DNA from: Purshia tridentata
Lineage: Eukaryota; Streptophyta; Magnoliopsida; Rosales; Rosaceae
Assembly: GCA_003254885.1 (NCBI GenBank)
Contig: QANT01002560.1
Location: forward strand, 1 to 30,805
Reading direction: 5' to 3'
DNA: 30,805 bases
The notes beneath the pieces are model-generated. The model saw only the letters and a list, made by a program, of their open reading frames with translations. It had not been told where the DNA came from and made no database searches. A program made the translations under genes and the position numbers. This document shows, piece by piece, positions 1 through 9,900 of the stretch (within the stretch, counting starts at the first letter, position 1; each line of letters opens with the position of its first letter).

Positions 1-559
1 CCACTTCCATGTCAAACTATAAAAATTAATATGTTGTCATCTTTTTATATATATTATTTTACATGTTAATGTTTTTCATGGATGTCTTCGTTGTTTTCTT
101 TTTGTTTTTTTTAATGTCCAGTACTGAGTGCTCGACAGAGCATCTTTTTTTAATATAATGGCCGAGTGTTGAAAGAAGCACTTGCCGCTTTCTTTGATCA
201 ATTTTTAGGGTATGCATATACCATCCGAGGGTATAGAATGAGGCTTATGGAGATTGTATATTAGGTTTTAACTAAAGGAATCTCCCAGAACTCTTGGGTT
301 ACAACCTAACATAAAACCCAAAAACCATTGCGAAGCACTCAAGGAAGAAACACAAATGCACTGTGGAGCACGCGATAGTGGTCGCCAAGCGCTTGGCGCT
401 TGGTATCCTAAAAAAGAAGAAAAAACTAATATGGATCATTACTATGTGACGTGGAGTATGTGTTTCTATCAATATTATCAGAGTATTAGAAATCTAAAAG
501 CCTTAAGGCTTTAGTCTCTAGGATGTAAAATTGGAAGACCCAGATGGAAGTCTTACGTT
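1..559. other. AT-rich intergenic or intronic sequence, no gene seen
   Basis: No exon, RNA gene or element with clear ends is visible. Two short perfect palindromes stand out: a 14-bp one at 384-397 (GCCAAGCGCTTGGC) and a 16-bp one at 497-512 centred on CCTTAAGG. If the receptor kinase gene that resumes at 5917 continues to the left of the window, this stretch would lie in one of its introns; nothing in the sequence itself shows that. Confidence 0.5.
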
Positions 560-1013
560 GAAGGTGAAAGACTGATGTTTAGATGTGGTACAGTCGACTT
601 TGATGATCTCTAATACCTAGGGAAAAATTTAAAACAACACAAGAAACCGAATTGTGATATAACTCAGAGAGTGGACAAAACATAGAAGTAAAGCATTAAA
701 GTTTTTTATCCTTTCAAATTCCTTTAAATCAAGTTTTACTCTAAGATATCACGTCACTCTAAATCCCTTAGTTTTAAAACCCTTTTGCAAATACTTTTCA
801 TACACACATGCATAGTGATCTCCACACATGTGTAGGCTAATCTGGTCATACGTGCATGCAAAGCTGCCCCCTGAGGATGAGGCATCCTGACACATGGCTC
901 AAAGCCTATGTGTGTGTAAAGACCTATTTGAAACTCAACTCGGGGATGGGTATTTACACGGCGGTTTACAAACCGTTCTTAACATCTCAAACCACAAATC
1001 ATAATTAAAGAAT

Positions 1014-1232
1014 GGCCAAAAGACCTTTTTTGTCTCTATATATGGATGAGTTGCACTTTGGTCTCTGTCATTTCAATTTGAATTTTTGGAAAGCATCTTT
1101 TGTCTCAGTTTTGACGGATTGGCCCTGTTTGCAATATTAATGAAAACACGGTTCTTAAAAAATTCAAATTAAAATGACGGGAACCAAAGTGTGACTCATT
1201 CAAATTATAGGGACTAAAAAAGTCTTTTTGCC
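1014..1232. mobile_element. MULE-type MITE, 219 bp, with 9-bp target duplication
   Basis: The element begins GGCCAAAAGACCTTTTTT and ends AAAAAAGTCTTTTTGCC. The left end and the reverse complement of the right end stay alignable for about 75 bp (for example GCACTTTGGTCTC against ACACTTTGGTTCC), so almost the whole element is a long imperfect inverted repeat. It is flanked by a perfect 9-bp direct repeat TTAAAGAAT (1005-1013 and 1233-1241), the duplication size of Mutator-like transposases. It has no coding capacity and must have been moved by a transposase supplied elsewhere. It sits inside remnant C1 and is therefore younger than it. Confidence 0.85.
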
Positions 1233-1639
1233 TTAAAGAATTGAACTAAGTCAAATCATAAATTTCTCAATGATTTCAAAGAAGAGCTCAAAAGGAAATA
1301 TACCTTTTAAACTAAAATGCTTCCAACCAACTTATGTATAAAACAAGGTTTAAAGATTATTTATTTGTTGCATAATATAAATCTCACGTAAATATGTCAA
1401 GATCAAAATAGCACAATCTTGGATAAAATCTAGAGTCAGAAATTTTCAATGAAAACCTCAATTAAATCAATAAAGCAAAAATTACTAAAAAATTGTAAAC
1501 ACTTAAAAAATCAAAGTCCACTTACTGCGAGGTATCTAGCTTCGATACTCTACCGAATCGTTTCTAGTTTCAGGGGTGTCTCCTATATGAAGAAATGATA
1601 AAATGTATGATTAATATTCAATTCCAAGACTGAAAAAAC

Positions 1640-1686
<47 letters not shown>

Positions 1687-1706
1687 TGTGTGTGTGTGTG
1701 TGTGTC
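1640..1706. repeat. Compound microsatellite (GT)n-(GA)n-(GT)n
   Basis: A run of GT dinucleotides passes into a run of GA dinucleotides and back to GT. The symmetrical arrangement suggests replication slippage within a GT array rather than three independent expansions. It lies in remnant C1; a much shorter TG run occurs at the comparable place in C2 (about 26043-26054). Confidence 0.9.
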
Positions 1707-2588
1707 CGAGACGTCATGCCTGACTCACATTTCCACGTTTAACAAACTAGTTCTTCAGTTCTCAAGTTCACTAAAACCTATATTTTTCTCAAGTCTTCCC
1801 AATTAAATTTTTGACGTCACTCATACTCTCAAACCAATCAAAATCCATAACAGGTCTTGTATGGACATACCAAAACAAAGTATTTTTCTGTGAGTCTACA
1901 AGACAAGGGTCTGTTCACGGTCTAAATCGAGTTTCACTTGCTCCATACATCTCCAATCTATCCTAAATTAGCAACCAATCATTTTGGGTCTCGAAAACCA
2001 TGTTAACACTTAAATTAACGGCCAGGTGGTCGAAACCACTGTTGTCGCCGCAAATTGCAACATTCATGAATTTTCACATTCCTCTAAAATTTCTCAATCA
2101 GATTGCAACATTCATCAATTTTCACATTCCTTCAAAATTTCACATTCATCATGTTAATACACAAAGTTTAAGCTTATAGAGTCATATCCACTTGCTTTAT
2201 AATATAAGAATGATTGTTATTAAATGTCACGGTTATTGCCACTACCCAGTTGAAAAAAGAAAAGAAAAAAAGGTAAGTCGAGCGCTCGACATTGAAATCT
2301 ATGGGGTTTGTTATTACGTGGGTTTAATATTTACCAAAAAGTGTCACGCCCCGATCCTCGGGCACGTGAAAAACAACTGAAAACTGAAACTGTTTCTTGA
2401 AACTGTGAGTCATGAATAATAAAACAATTTATATTCAAACAATTGTAATTTACAAAAACATTTACATAAAAATCAAAGTGTAAAAACACAGTTCTAAAAC
2501 GCTGCTGGTCCCACTGCCTCGTCTTCTCTCCATTGCATCCTCAACCTACTTAACCTGCAAAACAAACCCTGCACCCAACCAAAGGTGC

Positions 2589-2612
2589 ACCGGGTTTAAA
2601 CAAAAACCCGGT
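2589..2612 (-). other. Conserved 9-bp stem-loop near the LTR 3' end
   Basis: ACCGGGTTT pairs with AAACCCGGT across a 6-base loop. The equivalent place in the family A copy at 23373 (about 24997-25020) has ACTGGGTTT, six bases, AAACCCGGT, which still pairs in RNA through one G-U pair. The surrounding sequence is among the best conserved parts of the LTR. Whether it works in RNA 3' end formation or packaging is unknown. Confidence 0.5.
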
Positions 2613-3735
2613 AAGCTCACTAGAACTTGTATGAGTGAAAACTAACTGTAACCTCAAATTAGAAATTCAGTAAAATAATCAAATAAATGAACCACCTTAA
2701 GCCTCGAATCATAAACAATCCACAAACCAGTAATCAAATACCTCAAGTAAAATCCTTAAGCTAAAAGTCACCTCGAATTAATCTATAAGATCCTTACTTG
2801 GAATCCAACTAGATCCTTTAATAACTTAGAATCCTCAACATCCTTCAGAACCATACCTTTAAGGATTCCCAATCCTAGTCCGTACCCACTTAACTAGCAA
2901 CTAGCAAACAAGCACACAAAGCAAGCAAGTAATTGAACTGAAATTAAACGAACTTAAATCACTCACAGTGTACCACACAAAAAGACCGAACTGTCCTTCG
3001 TGGCTCATTTACTTGGATTCTAAAATCCGGCAGCACAACGGCATCGGAAATACAAGTTCCCGTGCCAAGGTACCTATTAAGACCAGACAATTCACAAAAC
3101 AACAGGATTCACAAACAAGCTAACAAACCACTGAAACGGGCGGGAACCACCATGCACGGTGGCTACCCGGCCCTGGAAAACACTCAAAAAAGTCAAGAAG
3201 CTCACCCAAGGGTTCAGGGTGATTGGCCAAGGCCAAAAACCAAGAAAACGGGTCGCTGGAACCACCACACACGGCGGGACCCGCGGTGGTCAATGGGTGG
3301 TCATCCTGCTAAAAACCAAACTTACTCTTAGCGAAAACGAACTACACAGTCACGTAGAGTAGGCGAAGAGGACCAAAACTCACAATTGGGTCAACGTCCA
3401 AAAGTGGCTGGAAAATGAAGAAAATGGTCGGAAAGCTGTCGGCTTGCCCAATGTTCATTCGCCGCCCACGGTGGTCCAACGGCTAAATCGAACCCACCAA
3501 CCAACTGGGCTCGACGAGGAGAAGGTTTGGGCGGGAAGTTGCCGGAAACGCTGCGATCGCAGTCGATCTCCCACTGTGCGCGAACTGGGGTTCTCTTTCT
3601 GGGCTATTTCAAGGGGAGGCGCCACCAAGGGAAGGAAGAGGGGAGGGCGACGAGCACGGCAAGCCCAACCCCGAGCCCAGCCGCCACCGGACACGCCCCC
3701 ACTCACCGGTGACAGTGGCGGCTGGAGAGGAACTC

Positions 3736-3737
<2 letters not shown>

Positions 3738-3768
<31 letters not shown>
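3738..3768. repeat. GA microsatellite inside the family A LTR
   Basis: About 15 GA dinucleotides in the plus strand, that is CT in the element's own sense. The other family A copies have a shorter CT-rich stretch at the same place (about 23700-23755 and 29410-29460), so this tract expanded in this copy. Pyrimidine-rich patches are common just around plant transcription starts, which fits an LTR promoter position, but no TATA box is visible here. Confidence 0.85.
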
Positions 3769-3771
<3 letters not shown>

Positions 3772-4321
3772 CGGGAAAGAGAAGAGAGAAACTAAGGAAT
3801 TTTCTGGGTTTCTGTGCTTTTAAAATCAACTTTTTCAAAATTACAAGTTTGCCCCTCTCTTTACACGTCTGTAACTTCCAAACCGTAGCTTTGTTTGACG
3901 CATGCTTCGTGTCTACGAACTTGTGAGAATGGGACCTTTCCAACGGACCCAAAGTCAAAAGCAAAACTTCACCCAAACAAAAAGTCAACTTTGGCCCAAA
4001 TATAAAATCAAATTTAAAATTAGAAAAACGCCCAAAACGTTTTACTTCTCAAAACAAAATCCCAAAATCCTTTAAAAACTTTTCAAAACAATGTTGGAAA
4101 AGTACGGGGTCTCACAAAAAGTGGGCCTCTTTATCATTGCAACATTTTAGGTGAGATTATTTATTATTAAGGGTTGTAAAATGGACTTTAAAAGCATTTA
4201 CTTAAAAAAAAAAGTCAATAAAAACAAATTGTTTAGATAATAACTATAAAATTAGAGAAAGAAATAGAATACTAAAGAGTCCCACTTTTCTTTTATTTTT
4301 ATTTTTTTGATGAGTAAAGAC

Positions 4322-5541
4322 CATGGAGTGTAATATCGGTAATTTCGGCAAAATTATCGTTTTTTTAGGGTGACGAAACGAAACTACACTTCTATCCATT
4401 TTTCGTCAAAGTTTCGAATAATTTCGCCGAAATTTTGAAAATTTCGCTGAAATTTCTAAAATTTTTGAAATTTCGGTGAAATTTTCTTGGTTGGACAGAT
4501 CTACAGAAAAAAGGAAGGAGAAGAGAGGAGGCCGGCTGGTTTTCAGCAGCAAGGGGTTGACATCGGGGCTGGGAGATGAGGAGGAAGAGAGATGAGAGAA
4601 AAATGAGCAGCAGAGAAAACAAAAGAGAAAGAAGAGAAAGAGATCAGATCTGCAAATGGGAGAAAGAGAGAGAAACTGATATCAATGGAAGAAGGAGGCA
4701 CAGGAAATAAGGAAGAAAAGGAGAAAAGAAAGGAAAGAGAAGGAGAGGAAGGAGGCACGGCAAAAGAGGAAGCAAAGGAGAAAAGAAAAGAAAGGAAAGA
4801 GACAGGAAGGAGGCACGGGAAAAGAGGAAGAAAAGGAGAAAATAAAAGAAAGGAAAGAGAAAGAGAAAGAGAAAGGGAGAAAAAGAAGGGGAAGGAAAGG
4901 GAAAAAAAAAGAGAAGGAAGGAAAGGAAAATAGAAGGGAAAAAAAGGCAAAACAAAGAGAGAGGCATAAGAAAAAAGAAAAGAAAGAAATAAAAAAAGGG
5001 TTTGGGTTTTATTTTTGGGCTTGGTTTTGGAGTTTCATTTGAGATTTTGTTTGATTTTTTGATTTTGGGGTTTTTTTAGTTGTTTTTAAGCCCTAAATCT
5101 TAAATTAATACATTATTTTTATATAAAAATAATTAAAAATACTCTAAAGGACCTAAATCCTAATATCCTTTACCATATTCTAAAAAATATAAAATATAAA
5201 TTGTACGATATATAGAATTTAGTATATAGATTACAAATTATAAAGAATATACAAATTCATTTATTCATTATATTTATTTTATTTAACAATATTTGCCTTT
5301 GCATATTATATTTATTTTATATCACATGAAACTTACAATATAATTTGATGTCTTCAATTTTTTTATAAATGTAATAGATAATATGTTAAATAAACATATG
5401 GTAAGGTTTTATTCAAAATTTTTGTAGTTTAATAGCAATTTTTGTCGTTTTTGTCGAAACCCTAGCGAAATCAAAATTCGGTCGAAATTTCCGTCGAAAT
5501 TTCCATTGAAATTTCCATCGTAATTGATATTACATTCCTTG
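4322..5541. mobile_element. Non-autonomous hAT-like DNA transposon, 1220 bp
   Basis: The element starts CATGGAGTGTAATATC and ends GATATTACATTCCTTG, an inverted pair matching at 14 of 16 positions. It is bracketed by a perfect 8-bp direct repeat GTAAAGAC (4314-4321 and 5542-5549), the duplication size of the hAT superfamily; hAT ends usually begin CA. Both subterminal regions are packed with variants of TTTCGxxGAAATTT (left about 4330-4490, right about 5440-5520), as expected for clustered transposase-binding repeats. The core at about 4500-4980 is almost pure purine and encodes nothing believable, so the element is non-autonomous. The superfamily call rests on duplication length and terminal CA, not on a transposase. 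Confidence 0.75.
4500..4980. repeat. Purine-rich (GGAAG/GAAA) low-complexity core
   Basis: About 480 bp of nearly uninterrupted A and G on the plus strand with loosely repeated blocks such as GGAGGCACGG (about 4690, 4750 and 4809). Open frames on both strands here encode only Glu/Arg/Lys or Phe/Leu/Ser runs. It fills the centre of the hAT-like element. Confidence 0.8.
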
Positions 5542-5549
5542 GTAAAGAC

Positions 5550-5916
5550 TAAAGGGACAATAAGCCCAAATTTCTTTAATACTATAAAAAAATGTCTCTT
5601 TCTTTTTTTATTGAACTAGTGGGTCAAATATGCTACAAAAGGCCCTATACTGTGGGCCTAGGTGGTTGCCCAGGCCACTCACCCTAGGGTCGGGCCTGGT
5701 TAAATAGCTAGAGATGAATTGGCAGCTTAGGTATGTACAGTATGATTGTAGTTTGAAAATATATAATATTTCTTCAACTAAAAATACATGCACATTGCCC
5801 CAGACCCCATATACATAGGACCTCTAAATTTTGTAAATCCTTATATATTATAAGTTAAGATAGTGTGAAATATTCTAAAGCTCAAATCCCGTCATCTCTT
5901 CTTGGGGTTTCTACAG
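5550..5916. other. Non-coding stretch upstream of the first visible LRR exon
   Basis: No LRR-like reading frame and no signal peptide are found between the hAT-like element and the exon acceptor at 5914-5916. If the receptor kinase gene is complete on the chromosome, this is the 3' end of an intron at least 5.9 kb long; otherwise the gene is truncated here. Confidence 0.5.
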
Positions 5917-6996
5917 GATACTGAGGAACTGCTCCATTGGTGGTACAATCCCCAAATACATTGCTCATAATATGTTGTCTCTAGAATACCTATAAGTTCA
6001 CTGCACTTTTTTATTTTTCCCCCTCAGTAGTCCCTCTTAATGTTGGATTTTAAGAATTGCAGAATTGTAGCTCTATTCCACTGATATGCTTACCCTCTTG
6101 CTTAATTATGTACTTTTTTTTTATTTAACAATATATATAGCCAATCACTTGGAACAAAATTTAACTATAAGACCATATTGCTGATCAAATTCCTAAACTG
6201 TTAATGCTCTATATATGTTGTCTTGCAGAGACTTGAGCTTCAACAACTTAACCGGTGAACTCCCGGATTATATGAGATCAGATTTGAGCTACATGTAAGT
6301 GAAATAACATTCTAAACTCCATGACTTTACCTTTAATGTAACTATTTTTATTTCCATTTTTTTTAGTGATAAAATTAAGTGTTTTGTTGATTACATATTA
6401 ATTCTTTGGTAAATATACTGTTCAGGTCTTTTGCCGGAAATAAGCTTAATGGGACAATCCCTGCTTGGATCTTTCTTGCAGTCCAAACTAGGATGTTTGT
6501 TTTCATATTCAAAACCTTGAAACAAAATATACATTCATTGAGATATTCATATCTAGTTGATTATATATTGATAATCATGTTTGTAACTGTTGAGATCAGT
6601 TTGCAGTCACATATTATATCATCAGTAGAAATTTGACGATATCTCTTTATATGGTTATCTTTTAGGGATCTTTCATTCAATAATTTCTCAGAAGTGGACT
6701 ATCAACGAGTACCAAGAAACCTGGATCTGTGAGGATTGGAAATTATTCATTTTTCTTTTTTCCCTTTTTTTTTTTGTAATCGGAGTTTTATTTTATTTTT
6801 TTCAGGAACTTATTTGCCTGCTGCAACAGTTCCTTCTCAACCGCTGCTGCAACATATATGTACGTTCGTAATTTTTTTTTCCAGTTCTCCTATAAGGAAA
6901 ACATATCAAAGTCATTTCTAAGAGATTTTGTAACTACTTTTAGGATTGATCCACTTCAAATGATGAATACGTACTGCAATGGAAGTACAGAAAAGT
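5917..6996 (+). CDS. Six short exons: last LRRs and spacer before the malectin domain
   Basis: Exon 5917-5991 reads [15 protein letters not shown], an LRR unit. Exon 6229-6294 reads [15 protein letters not shown], and 6426-6494 reads [15 protein letters not shown]; both follow the plant LRR consensus LxxNxLxGxIP. Exon 6666-6728 reads [13 protein letters not shown], the LRR cap. Exons 6806-6859 and 6944-6996 encode the cysteine-containing spacer (NLFACCNSS, then [12 protein letters not shown]) that in this family precedes the malectin domain. Most exons end in phase 2, as expected for repeat exons that can be duplicated or skipped without shifting frame. The donor after 5991 is ATAAGT rather than GTAAGT; reading on gives TAA at 5993-5995. 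Confidence 0.8.
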
Positions 6997-9900
6997 GTAA
7001 GTAGTTTGTTCTTCAGAATTTTTGCATGCTGATTTATTGAGCTAACGTTATCTTTCGAATTAATGTGCATATATAGGCTATAGCTACTTTTACAAGGATA
7101 TATATATATATATCATTTAGATGATACAGTAACGTAAGTGTGGCAATGTTCATTTTTATTTAGGGAAAATTTTAGCAACAGGGCCATTGCAACTTATAAT
7201 TATATGCCAATTCAAAATAAGAATACCACCTTCAAAGTGATTCAAACCTTTTTAAAAATAAAAACACAAAGCTTTATTAAACTGGCTCTAGGCGAAATTG
7301 AGAGTTTTATGTATCAATATAGGTTAATTAATTAGATTCTATATGCACAAATGTTCGTTAAGTACATGGAAGGGAAATCATTTCCTGGCCCAAGGGAAAT
7401 GATTTTCCTTATTGGAGGAAAATGAAACCCCTGCTGGAGCTTGGGTTTTGGTTTCCCCCTATTGGGAAAGCATTTACTGCTTTTTCTATTTGCTAAATTA
7501 ACCTTGAAATTTTTAAAATAAATTAAAATAAAGATTACTTGTGTTTAATAAGGATATAATTAAAAAATTAGATCAATTTTATTTCCTTTTTCTACACAAA
7601 CCAAACAAGGGAATTATTGGTTTACTTTCCTAACATTATCAAATAGGGGAATGTAATCTTATATTCTCTTCCCCTTGGAAAAGGCATAGGAATTGATTTT
7701 CTAGGAAATCAATTCCGAGAACCAAACGGGCCCTAAATATTTTTATGGAGGCAGCTCTTAAGGCATGGTTAGTGTCAATGCTTCCATTTCATGCGTTGCT
7801 TGTTTAGCCAAATTTGTGCCTTTTTTTTTCTTTTTTTTTCTTTTTCTTTTTCCTAAAATGAATGTTAGCATACGAAGGGACAACAGCGGAGACAGGCCAA
7901 AAATCTTGGGCGGCCTGAAATATTGGTCCATTTGGAAAGAGAGATCGAGGGTTGAGAGTTGGCTTTAGAGGTAGGAATTAAAGGCCTTAAGGTAAGTGGA
8001 TACAAATTTTCTTTGTGTGGTTAAAACTGGGGTGGGCTGAAACTTGTTGGGTTACAGAGTTTACATAGAAATTAAAAAAAAAATTTTAGTTGGGCCAACC
8101 TGGGTTTTACATTTAAGTGGGTAAGTTGAGATGGGATACAGATAGAAGTGGAGTGGGTTGAAACTTGTTGTGTTGAATTTTTATAAAAAAAGTTTCAATT
8201 GGGCTAGTCCTGATTATGCCCAAATTCCAAGCTAGCCAACTCAAAGCTCTGCCCTTGAGGTTCTAGGCTTTTTCTTACTATATCACCTAGATTGGTGTGC
8301 ACAAATACCGCCTGATAAATTTTTTTCAATTACCAACCAATTTTACCTACATGTGACAATGTGCCACCAATTGCTTAATTTTCTTTTAAATTAGATACCT
8401 TATTTTTCTTGAGACTTCCTATTTCATCCATGAGTATAATTAAGAAAAATCTTTTTATAAAATTATTTTATAATAACTTTTAAGTCACACTTAATCTAAT
8501 TATTATAAACTTTAAAACTCAAAAATAAAAAAGGATTGACGTGATCGAGTGAAAGACATTGCTTGCACAAGGAACTTCATAGCCATCCCAGCTATTTATA
8601 GCCATCCCAGCTTGCGTTAGTTATAGGGTTTGATCCCTAACAAGGCCAAAGACAAATGTTGACCCAAAAGGGGACTCGAGAGTCTTTCTTGCAAATCAAA
8701 GGTGGTTGCTAGTTTCCCCTCCCAGTGCCAAGTGACTGGAATCCTCTGAGGTCAACTGAACAGGCTGGCCAGTTTGCCTTCTAATGCCTTGTCTGATGGT
8801 AGGAGAATCTTCATAGATTGGCTTCCACCAATCGAAGTTTCATGAATTTCAAATGGTGGTAAAGTGATAGGCTAAGGCTGTAGCTGCAACAAGTAATGAA
8901 TTCTTGGAAGCCTCACCTATTAACAAATACCTCTGTTAAATGCTCTTATGGAATTTTCTTTCATCGGTATCGTTAGATGGATGACTCTCCCATTCCATTG
9001 CTAGTAAATATAGGCTAGCCCATACACCCACACTGCACGAGTGGAATACTACTTAGTTAAGTAGAAGGGCCATGCAACTCCTCTTCTCAAAGAAGAGAGC
9101 CTGCCTAAGCTGCCATGAAATCCAAGAGACTTGATGTACCCTTGGATGATCTCTTTAATGAGGTCGCCTCATATTTTCCTTAATGATACTCGTAGCACGC
9201 CAAGAGGTTTCAAGGGAGGTTAGTCGCCAATTTTCGAGTAACAAACTCCTTCTATAGGCGGAAAAAGGAGATAATTTATGAGTGGAATTTGCGAGTTATA
9301 GCTGTAGGTATAGTTTTTCCAGAGTCGGAGACACAGGCCACCCGAAGATGAAAGAAACTCTTGAGACTAGAGGATATTAACTCAAAGAAGCGATTGATTA
9401 AAATCGGTCTATGAGCGCAAAAAGTGATGTATCACTTTGAATTCTCCGTATCCTAGTGCTCGTTTAGAGCGGGCTGGTCTCAAGGTTTTCAGTGATTTCC
9501 CGAATCTATGCCCAACCTTACATTCCAGCAACCGAGACAAATCATAATGGGGTGGTTTTGGGAAGGACCCCATTCCCCTTTGGAGCTACTAGTTCCTCGA
9601 GCTTTCTTATTTTTCTTTTTGTCTTTCTTAAAAAAAAAATTCTTTCCGTTCTGACTCAACCACTGGACCTCCTTCTTTCTCTCTCTTTCTCCCCTTCTCC
9701 TTCCTTCTCCCCCTTTCCTTGCATCTCCATGCCATGTTCATTCTCTTTCCCAACAGCTACCATCTTTGCCCAATCGCTGACTGACCTCCATAAACCCTAC
9801 TAATGGCGATCTAGACCCTAAAATCCTCTACCTCTTGAGCTAGTCGTTGGCCTTTGGGTAGGTGGCTCGGATTTTGGAAAAATGAGAAAGAGAAAGAGAA

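Larger units (their letters stand above)
560..2100 (-). repeat. Degraded LTR-type remnant, copy C1 (interrupted by a MITE)
   Basis: This stretch is colinear, with heavy divergence, with the remnant C2 near 17.8-26.1 kb. Both share, in the same order, a GTGGTACAGTC block (about 587 and 17789), a GAGAGTGGACA or GTGAGTGGACA block (about 667 and 17872), AAATCAAGTTT.ACTCTAAGA (about 725 and 17932), the block with ATACGTGCATGCAAAGCT (about 849) and the block ACACATGGCTCAAAGCCTATGTG (in halves, about 890-912). In the better preserved LTRs the same blocks lie on the opposite strand, so this copy is minus. A 219-bp MITE is inserted at 1014-1232. Neither end nor a target duplication could be fixed, so the limits are approximate. 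Confidence 0.55.
2342..4116 (-). mobile_element. Solo LTR, family A, 1775 bp, minus strand
   Basis: On the plus strand it begins TGTCACGCCCCGATCCTCGG and ends AGTACGGGGTCTCACA; read on the minus strand this is the same TG...CA unit as the copies at 23373 and 29107. A perfect 5-bp target duplication AAAAG (2337-2341 and 4117-4121) brackets it. TG/CA ends, a 5-bp duplication and absence of any internal gag-pol fit a solo LTR left by recombination between the two LTRs of a retrotransposon. The interior contains a GC-rich section (about 3440-3720), a GA/CT microsatellite (3738-3768) and a conserved stem-loop (2589-2612). Open frames on both strands through the GC-rich section are not preserved in the other copies and I do not regard them as genes. 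The parent lineage (probably Ty3/gypsy) is an inference from the ends only. Confidence 0.85.

Noticed and set aside
3444-3988. Overlapping open frames of up to 177 codons on both strands in the family A LTR
   Set aside because: The GC-rich part lacks stops by composition. The homologous parts at 23601-24138 and 29310-29868 are open in different frames with different protein sequences, so no frame is conserved.
2342-4116. Family A interpreted as a TIR DNA transposon because of its inverted ends
   Set aside because: TG...CA termini with 5-bp duplications in three copies fit LTR integration better; no transposase or subterminal repeats are seen.
4543-4967. Phe/Leu/Ser-rich and Lys/Glu/Arg-rich frames in the purine tract
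   Set aside because: Pure low-complexity translation of a GA repeat inside a non-autonomous transposon.
5992-6228. AT-AC type (U12) intron to explain the AT donor
   Set aside because: U12 introns have ATATCCTT donors; here it is ATAAGT with a normal AG acceptor, best seen as a mutated GTAAGT.
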